A stretch of 64,000 bases of DNA from Cryobacterium arcticum (GCF_003185895.1 NZ_QHLY01000012.1:1178001-1242000); one strand, 5' to 3'; counted from the first letter of the stretch, positions 17,615 through 29,505 are shown. The notes: generated by a model from the letters alone, not told the origin. A program made the numbers and translations.

Positions 17615-19309
17615 TTAGCCCGTGGTAGCACCAAGGGCCGCGGACTGCACGAGCTTGGAGTACTTGGCGAGAACGCCGCGGGTGTAACGGGGAGGAAGTG
17701 GAGCCCAGCCTTCTCGGCGGGCGGCCAGCTCGGCTGGGTCGACCAGTAGGTCAAGCGTGCGAGCTGCGATATCGACCCGTATCAGATCACCATCGCGCAC
17801 GAAGGCGATGGGACCTGCGTCCACCGCTTCGGGTGCTATATGGCCGATACACAGTCCGGTTGTGCCGCCTGAGAATCGACCATCAGTCAATAGTAGTACA
17901 TCGGCGCCGAGCCCAGCGCCCTTGATGGCCGCGGTGATCGAGAGCATCTCGCGCATGCCGGGCCCGCCCTTGGGGCCCTCATAGCGGATGACGACGACGT
18001 CGCCCTTGAGGATCTCCCCGGCGGTGAGGGCGTCCATGGCGGCGCGTTCGCGTTCGAAGACCCGGGCGGGCCCCTCGAAGATGTCGCTGTCGAAGCCGGC
18101 GGTCTTGACGACGGCGCCCTCGGGGGCGATGGAGCCCTTGAGGATGGTGATACCGCCGGAGGCGTGGATCGGGTTGTCCAGGGTGCGGAGCACCGTGCCG
18201 TCCAGGTCGGGCGGGTCGATCTCGGCGAGGTTCTCGGCCACGGTCTTACCGGTCACGGTGAGGCAGTCGCCGTGCAGGAGGCCGGCTTCGAGCAGGGCGC
18301 GCATCACGACGGGAACGCCGCCGTGCCGGTCGACGTCGTTCATGACGAACTTGCCGAACGGCTTGAGGTCGCCGATGTGCGGAACCTTGTCGCCGATCCG
18401 GTTGAAGTCGTCGAGGGTGAGCTCGACCTCGGCCTCCTGGGCGATGGCCAGCAGGTGCAGCACCACGTTGGTGGAGCCGCCGAAGGCCATGGCCACGGCG
18501 ATGGCGTTCTCGAACGCCTTCTTGGTGAGGATGTCCCGGGTGGTGATCCCCAGGCGCAACAGGTTGACGACGGCCTCGCCGGAGCGGTGGGCGTAGTAGT
18601 CCCGGCGGCGGTCGGCGGAGGCGGGCGAGGCGGAGCCGGGCAGGCTCATGCCGAGGGCCTCGGCCACGCTGGCCATGGTGTTGGCGGTGTACATACCGCC
18701 GCAGGCACCTTCGCCGGGGGCGAAGGCGCACTCGATGCGCTTGGCATCTTCGACGCTCATGCGGCCGGCCTTGACGGCGCCGACGGCTTCGAACGAGTCG
18801 ATGATGGTGATGTCTTTTTCGGTGCCGTCGGAGAGCTTCACCCAGCCGGGAGCGATCGACCCGGCGTAGAGGAAGACACTGGCCAGGTCGAGGCGCGCTG
18901 CGGCCATGAGCATCCCGGGCAGGGACTTGTCGCAACCGGCCAGCAGCACGGAGCCGTCGAGGCGCTCGGCCTGCATGACGACCTCGACGGAGTCGGCGAT
19001 GACCTCACGGGAGACCAGGGAGAAGTGCATGCCCTCGTGGCCCATGGAGATGCCGTCGGAGACCGAGATGGTGCCGAACTGCAGCGGGTAGCCGCCGCCG
19101 GAGTGCACGCCTTCCTTCGACGCCTGCGCGAGGCGGTCGAGAGAGAGGTTGCACGGGGTGATCTCATTCCACGAACTGGCAATGCCGATCTGGGGTTTGT
19201 CCCAATCGGCGTCGCCCATTCCGACCGCGCGGAGCATGCCGCGGGAAGTGGTGGCTTCGATGCCATCCGTGACGTCGCGACTACGGGGTTTCATATCGAA
19301 CTCAGGCAT
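17615..19309 (-). CDS. ilvD: Dihydroxy-acid dehydratase
   Basis: Dehydrates dihydroxy-isovalerate and dihydroxy-methylvalerate; an iron-sulfur enzyme. The 564 residues include the cluster-ligand segments [11 protein letters not shown] and [10 protein letters not shown] and the C-terminal [17 protein letters not shown] motif. First gene of ilvD-ilvB-ilvN-ilvC. The ATG at 19309 has no clear Shine-Dalgarno. Bases 17761-17900 have about 56 percent GC by hand count and rare codons (CTA, ATA, TCA), although the encoded motif is fully conserved. Confidence 0.96.
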   Translation of the reverse strand: MPEFDMKPRSRDVTDGIEATTSRGMLRAVGMGDADWDKPQIGIASSWNEITPCNLSLDRLAQASKEGVHSGGGYPLQFGTISVSDGISMGHEGMHFSLVSREVIADSVEVVMQAERLDGSVLLAGCDKSLPGMLMAAARLDLASVFLYAGSIAPGWVKLSDGTEKDITIIDSFEAVGAVKAGRMSVEDAKRIECAFAPGEGACGGMYTANTMASVAEALGMSLPGSASPASADRRRDYYAHRSGEAVVNLLRLGITTRDILTKKAFENAIAVAMAFGGSTNVVLHLLAIAQEAEVELTLDDFNRIGDKVPHIGDLKPFGKFVMNDVDRHGGVPVVMRALLEAGLLHGDCLTVTGKTVAENLAEIDPPDLDGTVLRTLDNPIHASGGITILKGSIAPEGAVVKTAGFDSDIFEGPARVFERERAAMDALTAGEILKGDVVVIRYEGPKGGPGMREMLSITAAIKGAGLGADVLLLTDGRFSGGTTGLCIGHIAPEAVDAGPIAFVRDGDLIRVDIAARTLDLLVDPAELAARREGWAPLPPRYTRGVLAKYSKLVQSAALGATTG

Positions 19310-19324
19310 GCACCGAGTCTAGAA

Positions 19325-19359
19325 CGTCGCGCATGCTGCTTTCGGCATCATGCGCGACG
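19325..19359. terminator. Hairpin between otsAB and ilvD
   Basis: CGTCGCGCATG (19325-19335) pairs with CATGCGCGACG (19349-19359) round a 13-base loop. In the minus direction it follows the trehalose gene stop by a few bases and is trailed by TTCT. It probably ends that message just ahead of ilvD. Confidence 0.7.
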
Positions 19360-19365
19360 CACGAG

Positions 19366-21711
<2,346 letters not shown>

Positions 21712-21754
21712 CTGGCTGCACCTCGAGGTTACCAGCGAAGACTATGCTGACGCC

Positions 21755-22561
21755 GTGATTCGCATCGGCATGAGCACAACGTGCGCCTATCCACTGCCCC
21801 TGGCCGACTCCTTCCGGCTCGCCGCCGAGGCCGGGTACGACGGGATCGAGGTCATGGTCACGCGGGACGAAGCCACCCAGGATGCCGCCGCCCTGCTCGC
21901 CCTGTCGGAGCAGTACCGGCTGCCGATCCTGTCGATCCACGCCCCGGTGCTGCTGCTCACCCATTTCGTCTGGGGCCGCGACCCCCGGGTGAAGCTCGAG
22001 CGCACCGTGGCCCTGGCGACGGCGGTGAACGCGTCGACGGTGGTCGTGCATCCGCCGTTTCGCTGGCAGGCCGGGTATGCGGAGTCGTTCCTGGACATCG
22101 TGCGGGAGCTGAGCGGGCAGTCCGGGATGGAGATCGCGGTGGAGAACATGTTCCCCTGGAAGATCGGCGGGCGGAGCATGAAGGCCTACTCCCCCGGCTG
22201 GGACACCACCCGGATGGATTGCGACGCCGTCACCCTGGACTTCTCACACTGCGCGCTCAGCGGACACGACAGCCTCGCCATGGCGACCAGCCTGGGCGAG
22301 AGGCTGCGGCATGTGCACCTCTGCGACGGGTCGGGTTCGCTCGACGAGGGCAAGGTCTTCGATGAACATCTGGTGCCGGGCCGTGGCGGCGAGCCCGTCG
22401 CCGAGGTTCTGCGGGCGCTGGCGGCGCGGGACTGGACCGGCGCGGTGGTGGCGGAGATCAACACCCGCGCCGCCCGCACCGAAGGCGAGCGCCTGGCCCT
22501 GCTGGCCGAGACGCTCGCCTTCGCGCGCGAGCACACCACCACATCACCCCGCGAGCTGTGA
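21755..22561 (+). CDS. Sugar phosphate isomerase/epimerase-like TIM-barrel protein
   Basis: A 268-residue AP-endonuclease-2-type TIM barrel. Candidate metal-binding positions follow the family pattern: the histidine in LSIHAPVLL, VHPPFRW, the glutamate in VENMFPW, TLDFSHCA, HVHLCDG and the final EINTR. I start it at GTG 21755 (VIRIGMSTT); an ATG five codons later is possible, and an upstream ATG at 21674 would run into the otsAB coding region. The last codons and stop (PREL, TGA) are part of the palindrome at 22549-22611, so the repeat has supplied or trimmed the end of the protein. Substrate unknown. Confidence 0.82.
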   Translation: MIRIGMSTTCAYPLPLADSFRLAAEAGYDGIEVMVTRDEATQDAAALLALSEQYRLPILSIHAPVLLLTHFVWGRDPRVKLERTVALATAVNASTVVVHPPFRWQAGYAESFLDIVRELSGQSGMEIAVENMFPWKIGGRSMKAYSPGWDTTRMDCDAVTLDFSHCALSGHDSLAMATSLGERLRHVHLCDGSGSLDEGKVFDEHLVPGRGGEPVAEVLRALAARDWTGAVVAEINTRAARTEGERLALLAETLAFAREHTTTSPREL

Positions 22562-22611
22562 CCTAAGCCCCAGAATCCTCAGGATTTTGGGGCTTAGGTC
22601 ACAGCTCGCGG
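22549..22611. repeat. Near-perfect 63-bp palindrome, intact copy
   Basis: Arms of 31 bases (22549-22579 and 22581-22611) match with one mismatch (a G.T pair in RNA) round a single central base. The arm begins CCGCGAGCTGTGACC and ends CAGAATCCT. It sits between the convergent TIM-barrel and YhgE genes, contains the stop codon of the former, and shares 28 identical bases with 3953-3980. It probably terminates both genes. Confidence 0.85.
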
Positions 22612-22617
22612 AAGGGG

Positions 22618-24588
22618 TCAGGCGGCGGCGAGGGCGAAGGAACGCGCGCCGCGCTTGCGGGCCACCACCAGCAGCGACAGCGCCACCGAGGCCAGTGCGA
22701 AGATCGCCAGCGCGGCTGCCGCGCCGCCCACGGCGGCACCGCTTCCGCCGGAGACGATCGCCTGGATGCCCTGCACCGCCCAAGTCAGCGGCAGGAAGGG
22801 GCTGATCGCCCGGAACGGCGCCGAAACCAGTTCGACCGGGTAGAGGCCGCCGACCGCCACCAGTTGCAGGGCGAGCAGCACCAGGGAGACCACGATGCCG
22901 ATCCGGCCGAACGCGGCCGTGAGCAGGTGGTGCACGGCAACGAAGGCGAAGGCGATCAGCAGCGAGAAGCCGAGCGTGGCCGGCAGCAGGGTCCAGGACA
23001 CCCCGAGCACTCCGTGCAACAGCAGGGCAACGGCCACGGCCTGGGCCGCAGCAATCGCGAAGCCGCGGCCGAGCGAACGCCAGACCAGCCGGCCGGTCGT
23101 GGCGGTGGAGGCCAGGGCGATGGCCGAGAGCGGCTTCAGCACCAGGAAGATAGCCAGCGCGCCGATCCACAGGCCCACCGGCACGAACAGCATGCCGATG
23201 ATCGGGCCGATGGAATCCAACGGGTTGTCCCGGGCGGCGTCCACCGTGACGGGCTCGGCGATCACGGCAGCCGTGTCTTCCGGGTCGAGGCCGGTGAGCG
23301 CGGAGGCGCTCTCGGCGCCCGTGGCCAGGCCGGTGGCGAGGTCGCTCGCGCCGGTCTCGAGCTGGTGGGCACCGTCGGCGGCCGCGGCGGATCCGGTGGC
23401 GAGCTGGGCCACACCGTCGGACAGGCTGCCGATGCCGGTGGCGAGGTCGCCGGCGCCGGTGCGCAGCGGTTCGGAGCCGGCGGCGAGTTGCGCGGCGCCG
23501 GCGGCGCTCTGCGAGATGCCGCCCTGGAGGCCGGTCACCGCGCCCGTGGTCTGCTGGCTGAGCGCCGTGCCGGCCTCGGCGAGGGCGTCGAGCCCGGCCT
23601 GGGTCTGCACCACTCCGCCGAGGATGCCCTGCACCGCCGCCTTCGTCTGCGGGTCGAGCGGGGCGAGCGCGGCGGCAGGGATCGAACCGGCCCCGGCGCT
23701 GAGCTGGGTGAAGCCGTCGGCGGCGGACTGCACCCCGCCGGTGTACTGCGTCACCCCGTCGCTGAGCTGGCTGAGCCCGGCGGCGCCGGCGTCCAGACTG
23801 CCGAGCCCGGTGCTGAGGGAGTCCACTCCCCCGGTGTAGGCATTCACACCGGTGGCGAAGCTGGCCGCACCGGTGGCGGCCGAGGCCGCACCGTCGGCCG
23901 TGGCCTGGGTGCCGTCCGCGAGAGAGTCGAGGCCGGTGGCCACACCGGTGACACCCGTCGCCAACTGCGCTGAACCATCCGCCGCCGCCTGCAGCGATTC
24001 GCCGAGGGTGCCGAGGCTGGTGTAAAGCCCGCCGAGGTACTGCTTGGTGATCTCGGTGCCGAAGGCGCCGGTCAGAGCGGTGCCCACCGATTGCGCGACG
24101 GAGCCGGCCAGGAAGGAATGGGCGTCGTCGGTGCGGATGGCCAGATCGGCCTGGGTAGGCGTCGAGCCCGACAGCGAGGTGACCGAGGCGGAGAAATCGG
24201 ACGGGATCGTCAACACGGCGTATGCGGTGCCGTCGGCGAGAGCCGCCTTGGCGTCTTCATCGTTGGAGATCTCCCAGGCGAACCCGGTCGAGGCGCCGTC
24301 GCCGGCGGGCTTGGTCAGCTCGGTCACGAGTTGCCGGCCGGCCAGCACCATCTGCTCGGTACCGTCGGGCAGGGTGGTGTTGACGAACTCGTCGTCATTG
24401 ACCACGAGCGCCGGCAGGGTGTCGATGCGCTCGTCCACGGTGTTCAGCGCACCGGCGAACAGGCCGGCCACGGCGAGGGGCACCACGATCAGGGCGGCCA
24501 GACCGGCCACGGCGGCGCCGCGGCGTTGACCGGGAGTGCGGCTGAAGAGCCTCTCGAGCCTGGTGCTCGCCGCTTCTCTGGTGCTCAT
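22618..24588 (-). CDS. YhgE/Pip-type ABC-2-like membrane protein
   Basis: A 656-residue protein of the YhgE/phage-infection-protein class. One N-terminal helix (about 24-46) is followed by a large extracytoplasmic domain (50-445). Residues from about 190 to 430 are a long chain of short repeats such as LATGVTGVATGLDSLADGTQ, which should form an extended helical, coiled-coil-like stalk. The last 200 residues contain five or six helices. Relatives act with MMPL-type or ABC-2 exporters or as phage/secretion-associated membrane proteins. Its ATG overlaps the MMPL stop by four bases, so the pair is expected to be made together. Confidence 0.85.
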   Translation of the reverse strand: MSTREAASTRLERLFSRTPGQRRGAAVAGLAALIVVPLAVAGLFAGALNTVDERIDTLPALVVNDDEFVNTTLPDGTEQMVLAGRQLVTELTKPAGDGASTGFAWEISNDEDAKAALADGTAYAVLTIPSDFSASVTSLSGSTPTQADLAIRTDDAHSFLAGSVAQSVGTALTGAFGTEITKQYLGGLYTSLGTLGESLQAAADGSAQLATGVTGVATGLDSLADGTQATADGAASAATGAASFATGVNAYTGGVDSLSTGLGSLDAGAAGLSQLSDGVTQYTGGVQSAADGFTQLSAGAGSIPAAALAPLDPQTKAAVQGILGGVVQTQAGLDALAEAGTALSQQTTGAVTGLQGGISQSAAGAAQLAAGSEPLRTGAGDLATGIGSLSDGVAQLATGSAAAADGAHQLETGASDLATGLATGAESASALTGLDPEDTAAVIAEPVTVDAARDNPLDSIGPIIGMLFVPVGLWIGALAIFLVLKPLSAIALASTATTGRLVWRSLGRGFAIAAAQAVAVALLLHGVLGVSWTLLPATLGFSLLIAFAFVAVHHLLTAAFGRIGIVVSLVLLALQLVAVGGLYPVELVSAPFRAISPFLPLTWAVQGIQAIVSGGSGAAVGGAAAALAIFALASVALSLLVVARKRGARSFALAAA

Positions 24589-27488
24589 AGCTGCAGGGCC
24601 TTTCGGGTGTCGGTGGAAGAAGTGGGAATGCTGCCGAGGTCGAGCCGTTGCAGGCCACGGTCCTGCGCGGTGGCCGGGTCGACATCGCCCTGCTGCGCCG
24701 CGCTGAGGATGAGTGTGGTGTCTGCCGGTGCCAGTGCGGAGAAGACGGCCGCAGGGTTCTGTCCGGCCTCGGCGGGAATGCCCCCGCCGAGGTCGACGAT
24801 CAGCACGCCGGGGCGTTCGGTCAGCGCAGCCGCGACGAGGGTGGCCGCCCTGGCCAGCGCCGAAAGCTGCGACAGGTTTGAATCGAGCGAGAGGCGCACC
24901 GAAGCGGAGCCGGCCAGGGCCAGGTTGAGCCGGTCGACCCAGGCCTGCAGTTCGGCGGCCCGGTTTCTGGACTGAAACAGCGATTGCACCAGGTCGAGGC
25001 GTTCGGCGAGCACCTCGCCCACCGTCAGCCCGTTGTCCCGGGTGTCGGATGCGTCGGCGAGGGCGACGGAGCGCATCGCGACCGCCCGGTCGGAGGGCAA
25101 CGCAGCCCCGCGCACCTGCAGGCGCCCCGCGACCGGGTCGAGCCGGCCGGCCAGGGTGGCGGCGAGCACCCGCCGGTCCGCGTCGGCTCCGGTGAGCACG
25201 AGCAGCGAGCCGGTGTCGACGGCAAGGTCGATCGGACCGAGCCTGGATTCCGGCAGCCCCACCACGAGACCGTCGGCGGTGATGTCATCGGTCTGCGCGC
25301 GGGCCCACGCACTGTCGTGCAGGTGCTGGCGCAGCCCCTCGCCCTCGATGTCGACGTTGGGCAGGATGCGGGCGAGCCAGCGCGGCAGCCACCAGGCCGC
25401 GTTGCCGGCCAGGGCCATGGCGGCCGGAACCAGGGTCATCCGCACCAGGAAGGCGTCGAGGAAGACGCCGACGGCCAGCGCGAAGGCGATGCCCTTGATG
25501 GCGCCGGAGCCCTCCGGCACGAAGGCGAAGAAGACGAAGAACATGATCAGCGCCGCAGCGGTGACCACCCGGGCCGCATGCGAGAAGCCGTGCACAACCG
25601 ATCGTCTGGCGTTGCCGGTCTTGACGAATTCCTCCCGCATGCCAGAGACCAGGAAGACCTCGTAGTCCATCGCGAGGCCGAAGAGCACGGCCATCAGCAG
25701 GATCGGCAGGAAGCTCAGGATCGGCACCGGGTTCGACACCCCGAGCAGGTCGGCCAGCCAGCCCCACTGGAAGATCGCCACGGTGGCGCCGAGGGAGGCG
25801 AACACCGACAGCAGGAAGCCGAGGGCCGCCTTGATCGGCACGAAGATCGAGCGGAACACCATGGTGAGCAGGATGATCGACAGGCCCACCACGATCAACG
25901 CGAACGGTACGAGCGCGTTGGTGAGCCGGTTGGAGATGTCGATGGACACCGCGGTGGCGCCGGTGACGGTGACCGGGGTGCCGAGGTCGTCGTTGATCGA
26001 CGGGGCCAGGTCGCGGATCGCCTGCACGAGCTCCTTGGTCTTCGGTGAGCTGGGCGAGCTCTCCGGCATCACCTGGATGATGGCGGTGTCGACGGTCTCG
26101 TTGGGCTGGCCGTCGCTGACGTGGGCAACGTCAGGCAGGTCGCGCAGCTCTGCGGTGATGGTGTCGAGGTCGCCGAAGATGTCGGTGGTCTGAGTGATGT
26201 CGACCATCACGATCAGCGGACCGTTGTAGCCGGGCCCGAAGCCGCTCTCGATCAGCTTGAACGCCTGGTACTGGGTGGAGTCGACGGGTTCGGACTCGCT
26301 GTCGGGCAGGTTGAGGTCGAGGCTGAGCGCCGGGATGGCCATGACGCCCAGGATGCCGACGACGGCCAGCACCGCAACGACCGGGGCCTTGAGCACGATG
26401 GCGACCCAGCGGTGGCCGAGGGTGGGCCGGCCGGTGTCGGGCGTGGTGGCGCGGCGGTGACCGCGGCTGCCGGGCTTGGGTGCCAGGCGCCCCTTGGCCA
26501 GGCCGAGCACGGCGGGCAGCAGGGTGATGGCCACCGCGATGGAGATGAGCACGGCGAACGCGGCGCCCAGGCCCATCACCGAGAGGAAGGGGATGCCGAC
26601 CACGAGCAGGCCGAGCAGGGCGATGATCACGGTGATGCCGGCGAAGACCACGGCGCTCCCGGCCGTGGCCACGCTCGTGGCCGCCGACTCGTGCGGGTCG
26701 ACGCCGTTTGCCATCTGGTTTCGATGCCGGGACAGGATGAAGAGCGAGTAGTCGATGCCAACGGCGAGGCCGAGCATCATGGCGAGCATCGGCGCGGTGC
26801 TTGACACCGCCACGAACGCCGACACGGTGCCGATGCCGCCGATGGCGACCCCCACGCCGACCAGGGCCATCAGCAGCGGCATCCCGGCCGCCATCAGCGA
26901 GCCGAAGGTGATGAGCAGTACCACCCCGGCGAAGAGCACACCGAAGACCTCGGTGACGGTGATGCCGAAGGTGTTGTCCTGGAAGACCTGCCCGCCGAAG
27001 GCAACGGTCAGCCCGGCCGCTTCGGCGGTGGCCGCGGTGTCGGTGATGGCGTCGAGGGTGGCGTCGGACACATCGGAGGACTGCCCGGCGAGCTGCACCT
27101 GGGTGAAGGCGGTGCTGTCGTCGTCGGAGATGGCGCCGGAGGCGTACTCCGAGAACGGGTCGATCACACTGTTGACGCCATCGACGTCGGCGAGCGCTGT
27201 GCCCATCGTGGTGATCGCGGTCTCGTACTGCGGGTCGCTCACCGAGGCGCCGTCCGGCGCCTGGTAGACCACCTGCACCGCGGCGCCCGCGGCCTGCGGG
27301 AAGACCTCGGCGAGTTTGTCGATGGCGTCCTGCGACTCCGTGCCCGGGATCGCGAAGGACTCCTGGGTCTGGCCGCCGAGGGCGGCGTTGGCGCCGAGGA
27401 TGCCGCCGAGGATGACCACCCAGACGCCGATGACGAGCCAGGCCCGCCGGTAGGCGAAGTGGCCGATGCGATAGAGGAACGTTGCCAT
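24585..27488 (-). CDS. MMPL-family transporter with a degenerate C-terminal ABC-ATPase-like domain
   Basis: A 967-residue RND/MMPL exporter of the inner membrane. Two repeats each have one helix, an extracytoplasmic domain and a five-helix bundle; the Asp-Tyr pairs expected for proton coupling are in GLAVGIDYSLFILSRHR and GLAMDYEVFLVSGMRE. From about residue 735 (bases 24585-25290) an extra domain follows with the order of an ABC ATPase: GPIDLAVDTGSLLVLTGA, GLTVGEVLAERL, LSQLSALARA, PGVLIVDLGG. Walker A lysine, LSGGQ and the Walker B glutamate are all missing, so it should not hydrolyse ATP. Co-transcribed with tetR upstream and yhgE downstream. Probable lipid or drug export; substrate unknown. 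Confidence 0.9.
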   Translation of the reverse strand: MATFLYRIGHFAYRRAWLVIGVWVVILGGILGANAALGGQTQESFAIPGTESQDAIDKLAEVFPQAAGAAVQVVYQAPDGASVSDPQYETAITTMGTALADVDGVNSVIDPFSEYASGAISDDDSTAFTQVQLAGQSSDVSDATLDAITDTAATAEAAGLTVAFGGQVFQDNTFGITVTEVFGVLFAGVVLLITFGSLMAAGMPLLMALVGVGVAIGGIGTVSAFVAVSSTAPMLAMMLGLAVGIDYSLFILSRHRNQMANGVDPHESAATSVATAGSAVVFAGITVIIALLGLLVVGIPFLSVMGLGAAFAVLISIAVAITLLPAVLGLAKGRLAPKPGSRGHRRATTPDTGRPTLGHRWVAIVLKAPVVAVLAVVGILGVMAIPALSLDLNLPDSESEPVDSTQYQAFKLIESGFGPGYNGPLIVMVDITQTTDIFGDLDTITAELRDLPDVAHVSDGQPNETVDTAIIQVMPESSPSSPKTKELVQAIRDLAPSINDDLGTPVTVTGATAVSIDISNRLTNALVPFALIVVGLSIILLTMVFRSIFVPIKAALGFLLSVFASLGATVAIFQWGWLADLLGVSNPVPILSFLPILLMAVLFGLAMDYEVFLVSGMREEFVKTGNARRSVVHGFSHAARVVTAAALIMFFVFFAFVPEGSGAIKGIAFALAVGVFLDAFLVRMTLVPAAMALAGNAAWWLPRWLARILPNVDIEGEGLRQHLHDSAWARAQTDDITADGLVVGLPESRLGPIDLAVDTGSLLVLTGADADRRVLAATLAGRLDPVAGRLQVRGAALPSDRAVAMRSVALADASDTRDNGLTVGEVLAERLDLVQSLFQSRNRAAELQAWVDRLNLALAGSASVRLSLDSNLSQLSALARAATLVAAALTERPGVLIVDLGGGIPAEAGQNPAAVFSALAPADTTLILSAAQQGDVDPATAQDRGLQRLDLGSIPTSSTDTRKALQL

Positions 27489-27491
27489 GGT

Positions 27492-28151
27492 CTATTTCCC
27501 GGTTTCGATCGGCGTGAGAAGCGGTGCGGCAGATGGCGGGGTGGGCGTGGCGGGGGGTGTCGACCGCACCGAGACGGGGGCGAGCAGGTCGATCATCACC
27601 ACGCGCAGTGCGCTGCGGATCTCGTCGGGTGAGGTGGTGGCCCGGTTCACCGGCGTGCTGAAGTTCATGCCGGCCACCAGGGTGTAAGCGGCACCGCCGA
27701 GCGCCATGCCGAACCGGATCTGGTCTTCGACGCTGGCGTTGTTGTCGCAGATCGCGTTGGACAGGCGCATGATCAGCACCCCGGCCCGGTCGATCACGGC
27801 AATGCCCTTGAGCGACTGGGCCTGGTTGATGAAGGTGTGCAGTTCGAGGCGGAATTCGAGGATGAAATCGATGAAGTCGTCGACGAAGCGCATTCGGGTG
27901 GCGGTCGTCTCCGGCTGCGCGAGGAACTGTTCGAGGATGACCTCGAGTCGGTCGATGGCCGGGGTGAGCACCGCTTCGAGCAGCGCCTCCTTGGAGGCGA
28001 AGTGGTAGAGCACGCTCGACTTGGAGTAGCCGGCGACCTCCGCGATGTGCGCCAGGGATGCCCCGGCGAAGCCGACGGAGGCGAACTGCTCGAGCGCGGT
28101 CAATCGGAGTTCGTCGCTGGTCGTCTGGCGCGAGGAGGTGTCTGTGGTCAC
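27492..28151 (-). CDS. TetR/AcrR-family regulator of the MMPL-YhgE operon
   Basis: A 219-residue regulator with helix-turn-helix at about residues 33-55 (SLAHIAEVAGYSKSSVLYHF), a helical ligand domain, and a loose Pro-rich tail. It ends three bases before the MMPL start, so it is the first gene of the operon it presumably represses. Two TGACCGATCGGTCA-like sites lie 15-47 bases upstream of its start. Confidence 0.92.
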   Translation of the reverse strand: MTTDTSSRQTTSDELRLTALEQFASVGFAGASLAHIAEVAGYSKSSVLYHFASKEALLEAVLTPAIDRLEVILEQFLAQPETTATRMRFVDDFIDFILEFRLELHTFINQAQSLKGIAVIDRAGVLIMRLSNAICDNNASVEDQIRFGMALGGAAYTLVAGMNFSTPVNRATTSPDEIRSALRVVMIDLLAPVSVRSTPPATPTPPSAAPLLTPIETGK

Positions 28152-28165
28152 CCGAACACGCTAGT

Positions 28166-28198
28166 TGACCGATCGGTCAGCATCTGCACGATCGGTCA
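28166..28198. promoter_or_regulatory. Two TetR-type operator sites
   Basis: TGACCGATCGGTCA (28166-28179) is a perfect 14-base palindrome. TGCACGATCGGTCA (28185-28198) repeats it with two changes, 19 bases on. They lie directly upstream of the tetR start at 28151, suiting autoregulation of the tetR-MMPL-yhgE operon by cooperative dimers. Confidence 0.8.
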
Positions 28199-28218
28199 GA
28201 TTGTCGGGAAACGTTCAG

Positions 28219-29388
28219 TCAGGCCGTCGCGGCGAGCGCCAGCGTCGCCAGCACCACGGTGACCGGGGCCACGATCAGGCCCAGCAGCAGGTACCGCCGC
28301 CAGGAGATCTCCACCCCCAGGCTGCTGAGCCGCTCGTGCCAGAGCAGCGTGGCCAGCGACGCCCAGGGCGTGATCAGCGGGCCGGCGTTCACACCGATCA
28401 GCAAGGCGACCATGCGCACGGGTGTGTTCGCGACGGGCTCCAGCGCAAGATAGGCCGGCAGGTTGTCGATGGCATTGGCGCCCAGCAGGCCGGCGCCGGC
28501 CAGCCGGAGCAGGCTCAGCGGGTCATTGCCCGTGCCGGCCGCGGCGTCGAGCAACTCCCCCAGCCCGAGTTCGTGCAGGGCGTCCATCACCAGGAAGAGT
28601 CCGGACGCCAACAGCACGAGCGGCCAGGGTACGAGCGAGAGTCGCAGGGTGGAGCGGTCGAGCACGAAGAAGATCACGGTGAGGATGAGCGCGGCCTGCA
28701 CCGCGGGAATCCATACCGGCAAACCGGACAACAGGGCCGGAATGAGAGCCACGACGGTGACGGCGCTGGTGCCGAACAGCACCGGATTGGCCACGCGTCC
28801 CGGCGGCGCCATCGTGTATCCCTGTCGCAGCGGCCGGCGGCAGACCAGGAAGATGGCGCCGACGGTCACCAGGATCGCGGTGAGCGCCGGCACCGCGGTG
28901 AGCCCGGCGAACTCGAGCGGGGTCACCCGGTGCCCGACCATGGCGCTGATGCGCCCCTCCGCCAGCAGGTTGGTCAGATTGGACACCGGCAACAGCAGGG
29001 ACGCGGTGTTCGCCAGCCACACGGTCGTGAGGGCGAACGGCAGCGGGCTCAGCCCCACGTGGCGAGCCATCACCACCACCACCGGAGTGAGCAACACCGC
29101 CGTGGTGTCCAGCGAGAGGAAGATCGTGCTGAGCACGGCCAGGACCACCACCAGGAGCCAGAGCAACCAGGTGCGACCCCGCGCCCACACGGTGAGCCGT
29201 TCCGCCACGAAGGTGAACACCCCGGCCGCCGCGGCCAGTTCTGCGACCACCGTGATCGCGACGACGAACACCAGGATCGGAAGCACCCGGTTGACCAGCT
29301 CCATCGTGGCAGGCCACGGCAGCACCCCGGTGATCACGGCTATGATCCCAACCAGAACCAGTCCCGCTCCGATGAGTGCCGTGCGCAT
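28219..29388 (-). CDS. SLC13/ArsB-type ion transporter permease
   Basis: A 389-residue membrane protein with about ten to eleven helices. Motifs typical of the ArsB/NhaD/SLC13 ion transporter superfamily are present: LSLDTTAVLLTPVVVVMA in the first half, NTASLLLPVSNLTNL, and the matching second-half NAIDNLPAYLAL and GVNAGPLITPWASLATLLW. Such proteins export arsenite or exchange Na+ or dicarboxylates. No arsR or arsC gene is nearby, so arsenite is not favoured by context. It stands alone, upstream of the tetR promoter region on the same strand. Confidence 0.87.
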   Translation of the reverse strand: MRTALIGAGLVLVGIIAVITGVLPWPATMELVNRVLPILVFVVAITVVAELAAAAGVFTFVAERLTVWARGRTWLLWLLVVVLAVLSTIFLSLDTTAVLLTPVVVVMARHVGLSPLPFALTTVWLANTASLLLPVSNLTNLLAEGRISAMVGHRVTPLEFAGLTAVPALTAILVTVGAIFLVCRRPLRQGYTMAPPGRVANPVLFGTSAVTVVALIPALLSGLPVWIPAVQAALILTVIFFVLDRSTLRLSLVPWPLVLLASGLFLVMDALHELGLGELLDAAAGTGNDPLSLLRLAGAGLLGANAIDNLPAYLALEPVANTPVRMVALLIGVNAGPLITPWASLATLLWHERLSSLGVEISWRRYLLLGLIVAPVTVVLATLALAATA

Positions 29389-29505
29389 CGCTCTCCATGT
29401 GTCGGTGAAACCTGACCCGCCAGATTAGTATCCACATCCCGAATACCGCAGCCCGTTAGCCCTGATCAACGTGCTGTCCCGGTAGCGTAGAACCAGGAGG
29501 AACAC

